Assembly: GCA_039519185.1 (NCBI GenBank)
Contig: CM076846.1
Span: 183,381,068 to 183,445,067 of the forward strand
DNA length: 64,000 bases
Direction of reading: 5' to 3'
DNA from: Astragalus membranaceus
Taxonomy: Eukaryota; Streptophyta; Magnoliopsida; Fabales; Fabaceae
Below, one piece after another: positions 43,833 through 54,684 of the stretch. The translations under genes were made by a program, and so were the position numbers. The stretch's first letter is position 1; every line of letters starts with the position of its first letter. The notes below the pieces were generated by a model. It ran no database searches, had not been told where the DNA came from, and worked only from the letters and a program-made list of their open reading frames with translations.

Positions 43833-46018
43833 TGCAACACCCGTTTCTACCCCTTTCATTTATAACAATTATCAGAGTGCACCAATTATTTTTTTTTGAA
43901 ACGGAATGCTACATTTACTTCAAAAACACGTCATTTGTTTAACTTAAATTAAAATCATTACGTGGCATCATGGGCGGGCCATTACTCAAAAATACGGTTA
44001 CAACGTTAAAATAAAATCCAACAAGTCGTACAAGACAAAATCACTATCTAATAAGACGCCCCCCAGGTGCTACGTATCAGAGCGACTCGAACTCAAAGGA
44101 ATGAAGGTCAAGGCCTTCAAGTACGGTTACCTGTAAGGTAAAAATCAACAAAAAGGGTGAGTCTCAAACCCTATAATAAAGTACATAAGGAGTAGTATGT
44201 ACAGATACAGGACTACATCAATTACAGCAATATTCACTTTAATCACCAGTTCAGTCAACCGAAATTAATCACCAATTCATCACCAACTAAATATTCACCA
44301 AAATAATCACCCAATAAAAGTAATCACCAAACAATCACCAACTGTATGTTTAATGTATGAGATGCAACCCAAAACTCCACTGGGCATATGCATGTGGATC
44401 CATTCACCAAAAATGAGCCTTGAGGGCATTCACCAAAATTTATAATAAGGCCGAAGCCCGAGGCCGAAGCCTATTCACCAAAATCATGCATATGATTATG
44501 CGACACCATGACAATGCATCACACACCAGAACCACCAAATAAAAGTATGCCATAGCATATTCACCAACAGTTTGTTTAATTCACCAACACCCAATAGAGG
44601 ATCACAGACCCCATTCACCAATAATAACATACACCATATATATATTTGCATACCACACTGTTACACAACACATTACTTTCACCGTGACAACACCATTTAA
44701 AATACAAGGAACGGTACCTTAATCTCACGAAGAACACCAACATTTTATTTAAAAGGAGTAGTAGCGATTTCAAATCCAAACAACAACTAGTACACAGTCA
44801 CTTGGGACTTTCAGAAAACGACCGTGGAAAAATATTAAGTTTTGGTTTTGGCCTGGACAAACAGATAGACAATTAAATGAGCGTTGTAACGCACTTTGAA
44901 CCACCTAAAACGGACACCCGAGTCAAAAGTTACGTTAAAAACAAATTTAGGAAAAATTAGGCAACACTGCTGAAAACTGGCGCCTTAGGCGCCCAGCGCC
45001 CAGGCAACACGCGCACTGGCGCCCAGCGCGCAACACACGCACGCCCGCGCGCACAACAGGCGCCCAGCGCCCAGGCGCGCGCCACACACACACACACGCA
45101 AGCAGGCGCCCAGCGCCCAGGCGTGCAACACACACACGCACAGCAGGCGCCCAGCGCCCAGGCGCGCGCCACACTGCCCAGCCACACACACAGCGCCCTT
45201 GGCGCCCAGCACAGGGCGCCTGGCGCCCAGAACAGTGCCAGAACCAGATTTTTACACAAATTCAGCCCAAACATCAATTTTTCTCAATTTTAAAACATCA
45301 AAATTATATTTCTTTTCCACCATCTAAAATCCTCACTCACCCCAAAAATCAATTTTATTTGAAATCACCAAAACCATATGGACAACCATCATCACCATTA
45401 CCATGGCGCCCTAGGCGCCTATGCACACACCCACACTAAAGCATCACCAACACACACTGACTTGGCACTTGGCACTTGGCACACAAACACAACACAAAAT
45501 ACACTTAGCACATGGCACACAAACACAACACAAAATACACTTAGCACTTGGCACACAAACACAACACAAAATACACTTAGCCAAAACACAATAATTTGGC
45601 ACGGGGCGCCTAGCACAAGGGCGCCTACTTCCATGGCCAAAATTCCAACAACGTCAAAACTTGGCGCAGGGCACCCCACAAAAAGGGCGCCTAATTCCGC
45701 ACCTAAACAACCGTTTCCAGCAACACTAAAATCACAACCATGGCACCTTATACGCCTACAACACTTAAAACATCAAATTCAGCAACAACAACACCTGCTC
45801 ATATGGCGCCCTATGCGCCTATAACACAACAACCGAATCTTTTGAGTAGTACAATTTATCAAATTACGCACCAATCACACCACCAACATCAAATTACATA
45901 TTATGCATTTATTCGAGCACTTAGCACGCTATTCGGAATTCACCTTACAGAGCAACAATTCGCATATCATCACAACGGGTAACAACAATAACAACAACAT
46001 ACTCATATATCATAAACA
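43833..46018 (-). mobile_element. Gag-only Gypsy element, 5' LTR (truncated)
   Basis: Starts (plus orientation) TGCAACACCCGTTTC at the primer site and matches the LTRs at 55161 and 58581 in reverse complement. It stops at 46018 (ATCATAAACA), where Athila-type internal sequence begins. About 550 bp that the 3' LTR keeps (41840-42387), the transcriptional 5' end, is missing, so the normal promoter is probably lost. Contains the GC-rich GGCGCC block (44975-45225) and three 36-bp minisatellite units. Confidence 0.88.
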
Positions 46019-46286
46019 GGTACTGTGAATTGAGTGAATACCCGAAACACCTCAAGAGTGAAACACTGGTGAGATGTGCGTACAGAGAAAACTTGAGAAT
46101 GCTGCCTGCTTATGATTCGGTATTTCCAATTCAGTTGTCCTGCCACTGCATTAGATTGATGATGATAATTGATGTGCTGATGTGTTTAAGGTTGATGTAT
46201 TATATGTAACAGCTAAATAGAAAAAACAGCCACAGTCTGAATTGATTGTTTGCTTGAGGACAAGCAAAAGTTTAAGTTTGGGGTTG
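46019..46286 (+). mobile_element. 3' end of an Athila-type internal region (partial)
   Basis: Equals 49567-49834 and 53121-53389 almost base for base, and ends with the purine tract (AAAAGTTTAAGTTTGGGG) just before an LTR. It is the last piece of a third array unit whose left part is missing. Confidence 0.88.
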
Positions 46287-47581
46287 TGTTGACTCTCAAT
46301 CATATGATGTAAGTTAGGCATTTTTAGGACCAATTGTGCAGGGTTTTTATTGTATAACAGTCATTATCTGGGATTTAGTTCAGTTTTAGATAATTGTAGT
46401 AGGAAGTTCAATTGTAAGTTATTCCTTCACTTTTGGAGCTAAATGGGACTTGAAGACCTCTTAATTGGTTGTGGCATCTTTCGGCGAACCAGACACTTGC
46501 CCGGAAATGCAGCAATCTGGAGGAATTTTGTAAGTCAGAACTTTCTGTTGATTTTCGCGTCGCGACCAGGAGGGTTCGCGACGCGATCTGGAGGAATTCT
46601 ACAAGCCAGAACTTTCTGTTATTTTTCGCGTCGCGACCAGGAGGGTTTGCGACGCGACCTGGAGCTGTTTTGCGAGGCCTGAAGTTTTTGTCATTTGTCG
46701 CGACGTGGCGGGCACGGGCCGCGTCGCGATGGTGCGTCAAAATTAGGGTTTTTAAAGCAGTTTCAGCAATTTTACAAGGGACTTCGTCTTGGGATCTGAG
46801 CCACACTAGGGAGCATCAGCTGTGGGCGTTTTTGGGAGCTTCTAATCACTTGGGAACAAGGTTTTGAAGACTTCTCATGGATTCCTCTATGTGTAACTTC
46901 TCCTTATTTCTATCTTCTCTTTCCTTGATGTTGTCCATGTAGTTTGTTTTGATTAGGGAGAGATGACTCTCCCCAAACCTATCTATTGATTACTTTGTTA
47001 TGGTTGATTCAGTTGTTTGGTTAATTTATCATAAGTCTATGCCTCTTTGTGTAATGCTTTACTTCTACATATGCTAGTTGTAATGAATTAGGGATTGTGA
47101 TCACATAGGGATATGGGTTACATTCTTGATATGGGGTAGTAGATCACATACTTGTGATCACCATAGGAATATGGGATTGGATGTGTGAATTCTCTATTTC
47201 TTGCGTTTATTGCTTTACCTGTTGGCATGAATCACCTAAGGGATTAGGGTTTCTCAATTAGGTAAAAGGGGTTTTGAGGCAAGGGATTGTCCTTAACCTA
47301 ATTTAGTGAATTGAATCTGGTAATTTAAACAAACAATTTGAGATTAGCTGAAGGATCATAGGATAGGTGAGGGGAGAAGATTCGACCCCTAATTGCTTTT
47401 ATTTTATTGTTTACAAACGTTTGCTTTATTTTACCGTTACTTCACTTTTCGTCCAACTGTTACGTCTAAGGATTAATTTACTTGCCTATTGATAATAAAT
47501 CACAATCCCTGTGGATACGACCGGTACTTACCGTTAATTTTATTACTTGCGACATTTGGTACACTTGCCAAATTGCTAACA
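46287..47581 (+). mobile_element. Athila-type LTR 1
   Basis: 1295 bp, TGTTGACTCTC...GCTAACA, between a purine tract and a tRNA-Asp-type primer site. It holds three CpG-rich inverted repeats (46555-46586, about 46637-46665 and 46698-46729). Confidence 0.92.
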
Positions 47582-47587
47582 AGTTTT

Positions 47588-47605
47588 TGGCGCCGTTGCC
47601 GGGGA
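47588..47605 (+). other. Primer binding site, tRNA-Asp type
   Basis: TGGCGCCGTTGCCGGGGA, six bases after LTR 1. It recurs at 51136-51153 after LTR 2. The tRNA-Asp-type site is usual for Athila-like Gypsy elements. Confidence 0.88.
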
Positions 47606-47824
47606 TTGTTGATTTCATTGTCAACAAGGCATTTGAGTTAATTCTTAGTTGTTTTATTTTATTTTATTCATTTCAGTATTTTATTTTTGTTTTATTTGTT
47701 TAGATACTTTGTTTAGTGTTGGACTTGTTAACGGTTTGTTGAAGTGTTTCAGTGAACTGTGTAGCAGGGGCAAAGTTCGAAAGAATTGCTGTTTGTCCCG
47801 AAAAAAAAAAACAAAAAAAAATTT

Positions 47825-48529
47825 ATGGAATCCACTTCTCGGATGGAAGATGCTTTGGACCAGTTTAGGCAAATGACTGAGACTATCTTCCAGCCTAAAG
47901 AGCAAGCTTCTCGGTTGGAAGATGCTTTGTCCGAGTTTATGCGAATGTCCGAGACCCTCTTCCAACCCCAAGAGCAAGTGATGATAGAGTCCGCGCCACC
48001 CTCACTTAGCGGTAAATTTTGTGAAGAACCCCACTTGAATGGAAAATGTGTGACACGCACCTTTTGCGATTCTTGTGGGGAGTATCTTGTGGAGTGCAAC
48101 TGTGAGGATGAGTGGGTAACTATATCAGAAAATTACCCATGGTTATGCACTACCAATGAGGAACAAGAAGAACAAGCCCCAACAAAAGAAGAATCTGGGG
48201 AGGATAAGGAAGATGAGGAAGAAGAAAAGATTAAAATGGAGAAGCATGTAGTTTGGAGGGAAGATCAAAGCTCCCATTGTGGGGAAGGGGTGAAAACCCA
48301 ACAAGAAAAAACCCAACAAATCATGGTTCCTATTATTCTTCCAAGTAGCAAGGAGGATACAAGTGAGGAGATTGACATATACTTAGACTCCTTCTATGCC
48401 TTATTCATCACCCTTCACCTTAAAAGGGTATGGAAGCATCTACAACTATGTTTCAAATTCATGATGTTCCTGCCCCAGAAGCGAAAGAAGAAGGATGATG
48501 TGTTCTTTGTGTCATATCAGCCACCTTGA
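47825..48529 (+). CDS. Accessory Cys-rich acidic protein of the Athila-type element (copy 1)
   Basis: An intact 234-codon frame starting MESTSRMEDAL, the only one in the unit. I do not recognise its family. Residues 5-28 and 29-52 are a tandem 24-residue repeat (SR-M/L-EDAL..F..M.ET.FQP.EQ), also visible in the DNA as a 72-bp duplication, and likely helical. Residues 66-93 hold six Cys and one His (C66, H70, C75, C81, C84, C91, C93), possibly a metal site. A very acidic stretch follows (about 113-140). The C-terminal part is more hydrophobic, then basic (LPQKRKKKDDVFFVSY). It is not a normal Gag or Pol. The ATG follows an A-rich run. Function is unknown, and a Gag-derived origin is possible. 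Confidence 0.75.
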   Translation: MESTSRMEDALDQFRQMTETIFQPKEQASRLEDALSEFMRMSETLFQPQEQVMIESAPPSLSGKFCEEPHLNGKCVTRTFCDSCGEYLVECNCEDEWVTISENYPWLCTTNEEQEEQAPTKEESGEDKEDEEEEKIKMEKHVVWREDQSSHCGEGVKTQQEKTQQIMVPIILPSSKEDTSEEIDIYLDSFYALFITLHLKRVWKHLQLCFKFMMFLPQKRKKKDDVFFVSYQPP

Positions 48530-48542
48530 TAGTGGAATGACA

Positions 48543-48590
48543 AACGTCAAGCTAGTGACGTTAAAGAAGCGCTTGGTGGGAGGCAACCCA
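48543..48590 (+). ncRNA. Conserved hairpin cluster after the accessory ORF (copy 1)
   Basis: Fourteen bases after the stop: AACGTCA-agctag-TGACGTT (48543-48562, 7-bp stem, 6-base loop), then the palindrome AAGCGCTT (48567-48574), then TGGG-aggcaa-CCCA (48577-48590). I recall a very similar GACGTTAAA..AAGCGCTT..GGGAGGCAACCC stretch in Athila/Tat-type elements of other plants. A cis-acting RNA role such as packaging or dimerisation is inference. Confidence 0.5.
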
Positions 48591-49834
48591 TTGGTTCACT
48601 ATTTACTGTTTTGAGTCTTTATTTTTCATTCCTTTTTTTGACTTTATTTTGCATTTTGGTCTGTACTCTATAATCTTGACTTACTCTGTGATATTGAGGC
48701 ACCACTGCCCTATACTTTGTTTTTGTTTTGTTAAAGCAGCGTCAATAGTGATGATGTGTGGCATTTGGGGTCGCATGTTTGCATTTTTCCATTGGACACT
48801 CGCACGTCAAGTTTTATCATCAAGTAATAGCAGGGGTCATGACAAACGTTGCAGAAGTTCTTTATCATCTGTGAGCAGCATCTCTCAAGTTCCATCTCTA
48901 TGATCCCAACTGTGAGGTTTGAGCCTAAACACGTTCTTATATATATTGTGTGTATTCCTTGCCTGCATTAGTCTGCAGAACTTGACATTGTGCTTAATTG
49001 TTTTTGCATTTGATTTTCATACACACTGAGGCATTTCTGTTGGCACCCCTGAGCCTTTCAAACCACACCTAATGAATGTTTATCCTCTGCTAGCCCCTCT
49101 GAGCCTATTGTTAAAAATTGCATGTTGTTTCTCTGACAATCATAGCCTAGTTAATTCTTAACTTGGAGTTAGGTAACAAAAGCTGTGAGAGTGGGGAAAT
49201 TTTTAAGTTTGGGGTTGCTCGTGGAATAGCAACAATATAAGTTTGGGGTGGTATACAAGAGAAGGAGCAAGAAAAGAAAGAAAGAAAAATATATATATGT
49301 ATATATATATACATATCAAAAAAAAAAAAGAGAAAAATAAATAAATAAAATCCTTCTCTTGTTTTGTTAAATGCTTTGGGAAAATGGGTGAGTATTGCGT
49401 GAAATTGACAAAAAGAGAGGTAGGCCCCAAGTGCAACCTACTTATCCAAATGTATCCACCCTTACCTAAGCCCCGCTATAACCCTTAAAGTCCTCAAAAT
49501 GTGTGTATGCAATTCATTTGTCTAAGATGATATAGAACTCTGTCAAGCCTATGAAACGATGATGCAGGTACTGTGAATTGAGTGAATACCCGAAACACCT
49601 CAAGAGTGAAACACTGGTGAGATGTGCGTACAGAGAAAACTTGAGAATGCTGCCTGCTTATGATTCGGTATTTCCAATTCAGTTGTCCTGCCACTGCATT
49701 AGATTGATGATGATAATTGATGTGCTGATGTGTTTAAGGTTGATGTTTTATATGTAACAGCTAAATAGAAAAAACAGCCACAGTCTGAATTGATTGTTTG
49801 CTTGAGGACAAGCAAAAGTTTAAGTTTGGGGTTG
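48591..49834 (+). mobile_element. 3' non-coding part of array unit 1
   Basis: From the hairpin cluster to the next LTR. No gene. Contains TATATATATACATAT runs followed by an A run (49289-49330) and two GTTTGGGG words before the purine tract at 49817-49831. Nearly identical to 52140-53389. Confidence 0.85.
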
Positions 49835-51129
49835 TGTTGACTCTCAATCATATGATGTAAGTTAGGCATTTTTAGGACCAATTGTGCAGGGTTTTTATTG
49901 TATAACAGTCATTATCTGGGATTTAGTTCAGTTTTAGATAATTGTAGTAGGAAGTTCAATTGTAAGTTATTCCTTCACTTTTGGAGCTAAATGGGACTTG
50001 AAGACCTCTTAATTGGTTGTGGCATCTTTCGGCGAACCAGACACTTGCCCGGAAATGCAGCAATCTGGAGGAATTTTGTAAGTCAGAACTTTCTGTTGAT
50101 TTTCGCGTCGCGACAAGGAGGGTTCGCGACGCGATCTGGAGGAATTCTACAAGCCAGAACTTTCTGTTATTTTTCGCGTCGCGACCAGGAGGGTTTGCGA
50201 CGCGACCTGGAGCTGTTTTGCGAGGCCTGAAGTTTTTGTCATTTGTCGCGACGTGGCGGGCACGGGCCGCGTCGCGATGGTGCGTCAAAATTAGGGTTTT
50301 TAAAGCAGTTTCAGCAATTTTACAAGGGACTTCGTCTTGGGATCTGAGCCACACTAGGGAGCAGCAGCTGTGGGCGTTTTTGGGAGCTTCTAATCACTTG
50401 GGAACAAGTTTTTGAAGACTTCTCATGGATTCCTCTATGTGTAACTTCTCCTTATTTCTATCTTCTCTTTCCTTGATGTTGTCCATGTAGTTTGTTTTGA
50501 TTAGGGAGAGATGACTCTCCCCAAACCTATCTATTGATTACTTTGTTATGGTTGATTCAGTTGTTTGGTTAATTTATCATAAGTCTATGCCTCTTTGTGT
50601 AATGCTTTACTTCTACATATGCTAGTTGTAATGAATTAGGGATTGTGATCACATAGGGATATGGGTTACATTCTTGATATGGGGTAGTAGATCACATACT
50701 TGTGATCACCATAGGAATATGGGATTGGATGTGTGAATTCTCTATTTCTTGCGTTTATTGCTTTACCTGTTGGCATGAATCACCTAAGGGATTAGGGTTT
50801 CTCAATTAGGTAAAAGGGGTTTTGAGGCAAGGGATTGTCCTTAACCTAATTTAGTGAATTGAATCTGGTAATTTAAACAAACAATTTGAGATTAGCTGAA
50901 GGATCATAGGATAGGTGAGGGGAGAAGATTCGACCCCTAATCGCTTTTATTTTATTGTTTACAAACGTTTGCTTTATTTTACCGTTACTTCACTTTTCGT
51001 CCAACTGTTACGTCTAAGGATTAATTTACTTGCCTATTGATAATAAATCACAATCCCTGTGGATACGACCGGTACTTACCGTTAATTTTATTACTTGCGA
51101 CATTTGGTACACTTGCCAAATTGCTAACA
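49835..51129 (+). mobile_element. Athila-type LTR 2
   Basis: 1295 bp, the same length as LTR 1 and LTR 3, with only scattered substitutions. It is shared by two array units, so it serves as 3' LTR of one and 5' LTR of the next. Confidence 0.92.
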
Positions 51130-51373
51130 AGTTTTTGGCGCCGTTGCCGGGGATTGTTGATTTCATTGTCAACAAGGCATTTGAGTTAATTCTTAGTTGT
51201 TTTATTTTATTTTATTCATTTCAGTATTTTATTTTTGTTTTATTTGTTTAGATACTTTGTATAGTGTTGGACTTGTTAACGGTTTGTTGAAGTGTTTCAG
51301 TGAACTGTGTAGCAGGAGCAAAGTTCGAAAGAATTGCTGTTTGTCCCGAAAAAAAAAAACAAAAAAAAAATTT

Positions 51374-52078
51374 ATGGAATCCACTTCTCGGATGGAAGAT
51401 GCTTTGGACCAGTTTAGGCAAATGACTGAGACTATCTTCCAGCCTAAAGAGCAAGCTTCTCGGTTGGAAGATGCTTTGTCCGAGTTTATGCGAATGTCCG
51501 AGACCCTCTTCCAACCCCAAGAGCAAGTGATGATAGAGTCCGCGCCACCCTCACTTAGCGGTAAATTTTGTGAAGAACCCCACTTGAATGGAAAATGTGT
51601 GACACGCACCTTTTGCGATTCTTGTGGGGAGTATCTTGTGGAGTGCAACTGTGAGGATGAGTGGGTAACTATATCAGAAAATTACCCATGGTTATGCACT
51701 ACCAATGAGGAACAAGAAGAACAAGCCCCAACAAAAGAAGAATCTGGGGAGGATAAGGAAGATGAGGAAGAAGAAAAGATTGAAATGGAGGAGCATGTAG
51801 TTTGGAGGGAAGATCAAAGCTCCCATTGTGGGGAAGGGGTGAAAACCCAACAAGAAAAAACCCAACAAATCATGGTTCCTATTATTCTTCCAAGTAGCAA
51901 GGAGGATACAAGTGAGGAGATTGACATATACTTAGACTCCTTCTATGCCTTATTCATCACCCTTCACCTTAAAAGGGTATGGAAGCATCTACAACTATGT
52001 TTCAAATTCATGATGTTCCTGCCCCAGAAGCGAAAGAAGAAGGATGATGTGTTCTTTGTGTCATATCAGCCACCTTGA
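51374..52078 (+). CDS. Accessory Cys-rich acidic protein (copy 2)
   Basis: Same 234 codons as 47825-48529. The visible amino-acid differences are two Lys-to-Glu exchanges in the acidic region (KIKMEKHVVW against KIEMEEHVVW). One more A in the run before the ATG joins the frame to an upstream frame that could start at 51197, but that part is leader sequence and the homologous start is 51374. The hairpin cluster recurs at 52092-52139. Confidence 0.75.
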   Translation: MESTSRMEDALDQFRQMTETIFQPKEQASRLEDALSEFMRMSETLFQPQEQVMIESAPPSLSGKFCEEPHLNGKCVTRTFCDSCGEYLVECNCEDEWVTISENYPWLCTTNEEQEEQAPTKEESGEDKEDEEEEKIEMEEHVVWREDQSSHCGEGVKTQQEKTQQIMVPIILPSSKEDTSEEIDIYLDSFYALFITLHLKRVWKHLQLCFKFMMFLPQKRKKKDDVFFVSYQPP

Positions 52079-52091
52079 TAGTGGAATGACA

Positions 52092-52139
52092 AACGTCAAG
52101 CTAGTGACGTTAAAGAAGCGCTTGGTGGGAGGCAACCCA
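52092..52139 (+). ncRNA. Conserved hairpin cluster (copy 2)
   Basis: Identical to 48543-48590: stem AACGTCA/TGACGTT (52092-52111), AAGCGCTT (52116-52123) and TGGG..CCCA (52126-52139). Confidence 0.5.
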
Positions 52140-53389
52140 TTGGTTCACTATTTACTGTTTTGAGTCTTTATTTTTCATTCCTTTTTTTGACTTTATTTTG
52201 CATTTTGGTCTGTACTCTATAATCTTGACTTACTCTGTGATATTGAGGCACCACTGCCCTATACTTTGTTTTTGTTTTGTTAAAGCAGCGTCAATAGTGA
52301 TGATGTGTGGCATTTGGGGTCGCATGTTTGCATTTTTCCATTGGACACTCGCACGTCAAGTTTTATCATCAAGTAATAGCAGGGGTCATGACAAACGTTG
52401 CAGAAGTTCTTTATCATCTGTGAGCAGCATCTCTCAAGTTCCATCTCTATGATCCCAACTGTGAGGTTTGAGCCTAAACACGTTCTTATATATATTGTGT
52501 GTATTCCTTGCCTGCATTAGTCTGCAGAACTTGACATTGTGCTTAATTGTTTTTGCATTTGATTTTCATACACACTGAGGCATTTCTGTTGGCACCCCTG
52601 AGCCTTTCAAACCACACCTAATGAATATTTATCCTCTGCTAGCCCCTCTGAGCCTATTGTTAAAAATTGTATGTTGTTTCTCTGACAATCATAGCCTAGT
52701 TAATTCTTAACTTGGAGTTAGGTAACAAAAGCTGTGAGAGTGGGGAAATTTTTAAGTTTGGGGTTGCTCATGGAATAGCAACAATATAAGTTTGGGGTGG
52801 TATACAAGAGAAGGAGCAAGAAAAGAAAGAAAGAAAAATATATATATGTATATATATATACATATCAAAAAAAAAAAAAGAGAAAAATAAATAAATAAAA
52901 TCCTTCTCTTGTTTTGTTAAATGCTTTGGGAAAATGGGTGAGTATTGCGTGAAATTGACAAAAAGAGAGGTAGGCCTAACTCCAAGTGCAACCTACTTAT
53001 CCAAATGTATCCACCCTTACCTAAGCCCCGCTATAACCCTTAAAGTCCTCAAAATGTGTGTATGCAATTCATTTGTCTAAGATGATATAGAACTCTGTCA
53101 AGCCTATGAAACGATGATGCAGGTACTGTGAATTGAGTGAATACCCGAAACACCTCAAGAGTGAAACACTGGTGAGATGTGCGTACAGAGAAAACTTGAG
53201 AATGCTGCCTGCTTATGATTCGGTATTTCCAATTCAGTTGTCCTGCCACTGCATTAGATTGATGATGATAATTGATGTGCTGATGTGTTTAAGGTTGATG
53301 TATTATATGTAACAGCTAAATAGAAAAAACAGCCACAGTCTGAATTGATTGTTTGCTTGAGGACAAGCAAAAGTTTAAGTTTGGGGTTG
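52140..53389 (+). mobile_element. 3' non-coding part of array unit 2
   Basis: Homologous to 48591-49834. It differs by a few substitutions, by A-run length near 52867 and by GGCCTAACTCCAAG in place of GGCCCCAAG near 52974. No gene. Confidence 0.85.
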
Positions 53390-54684
53390 TGTTGACTCTC
53401 AATCATATGATGTAAGTTAGGCATTTTTAGGACCAATTGTGCAGGGTTTTTATTGTATAACAGTCATTATCTGGGATTTAGTTCAGTTTTAGATAATTGT
53501 AGTAGGAAGTTCAATTGTAAGTTATTCCTTCACTTTTGGAGCTAAATGGGACTTGAAGACCTCTTAATTGGTTGTGGCATCTTTCGGCGAACCAGACACT
53601 TGCCCGGAAATGCAGCAATCTGGAGGAATTTTGCAAGTCAGAACTTTCTGTTGATTTTCGCGTCGCGACCAGGAGGGTTCGCGACGCGATCTAGAGGAAT
53701 TCTACAAGCCAGAACTTTCTGTTATTTTTCGCGTCGCGACCAGGAGGGTTTGCGACGCGACCTGGAGCTGTTTTGCGAGGCCTGAAGTTTCTGTCATTTG
53801 TCGCGACGCGGCGGGCACGGGCCGCGTCGCGATGGTGCGTCAAAATTAGGGTTTTTAAAGCAGTTTCAGCAATTTTACAAGGGACTTCGTCTTGGGATCT
53901 GAGCCACACTAGGGAGCAGCAGCTGTGGGCGTTTTTGGGAGCTTCTAATCACTTGGGAACAAGTTTTTGAAGACTTCTCATGGATTCCTCTATGTGTAAC
54001 TTCTCCTTATTTCTATCTTCTCTTTCCTTGATGTTGTCCATGTAGTTTGTTTTGATTAGGGAGAGATGACTCTCCCCAAACCTATCTATTGATTACTTTG
54101 TTATGGTTGATTCAGTTGTTTGGTTAATTTATCATAAGTCTATGCCTCTTTGTGTAATGCTTTACTTCTACATATGCTAGTTGTAATGAATTAGGGATTG
54201 TGATCACATAGGGATATGGGTTACATTCTTGATATGGGGTAGTAGATCACATACTTGTGATCACCATAGGAATATGGGATTGGATGTGTGAATTCTCTAT
54301 TTCTTGCGTTTATTGCTTTACCTGTTGGCATGAATCACCTAAGGGATTAGGGTTTCTCAATTAGGTAAAAGGGGTTTTGAGGCAAGGGATTGTCCTTAAC
54401 CTAATTTAGTGAATTGAATCTGGTAATTTAAACAAACAATTTGAGATTAGCTGAAGGATCATAGGATAGGTGAGGGGAGAAGATTCGACCCCTAATTGCT
54501 TTTATTTTATTGTTTACAAACGTTTGCTTTATTTTACCGTTACTTCACTTTTCGTCCAACTGTTACGTCTAAGGATTAATTTACTTGCCTATTGATAATA
54601 AATCACAATCCCTGTGGATACGACCGGTACTTACCGTTAATTTTATTACTTGCGACATTTGGTACACTTGCCAAATTGTTAACA
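53390..54684 (+). mobile_element. Athila-type LTR 3
   Basis: 1295 bp. Ends cleanly in TTAACA at 54684, and CACTA transposase sequence begins at the next base, so this is a true insertion edge. The right target-site bases would be ACGTT (54685-54689), but the left partner is lost. The third hairpin is perfect here (53801-53812 with 53821-53832). Confidence 0.92.

Noticed and set aside
44947..45277. Ala/Gly/Cys-rich open frames in the Gypsy LTR
   Set aside because: Three overlapping frames arise from GGCGCC/GCGCGC repeats. They recur in every LTR of the family in different frames and have no domain.
51197..51373. Upstream extension of accessory protein copy 2 (hydrophobic N terminus)
   Set aside because: It exists only because of one additional A in the run before the ATG. 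In copy 1 the frame is different, so it is leader sequence and not a signal peptide.
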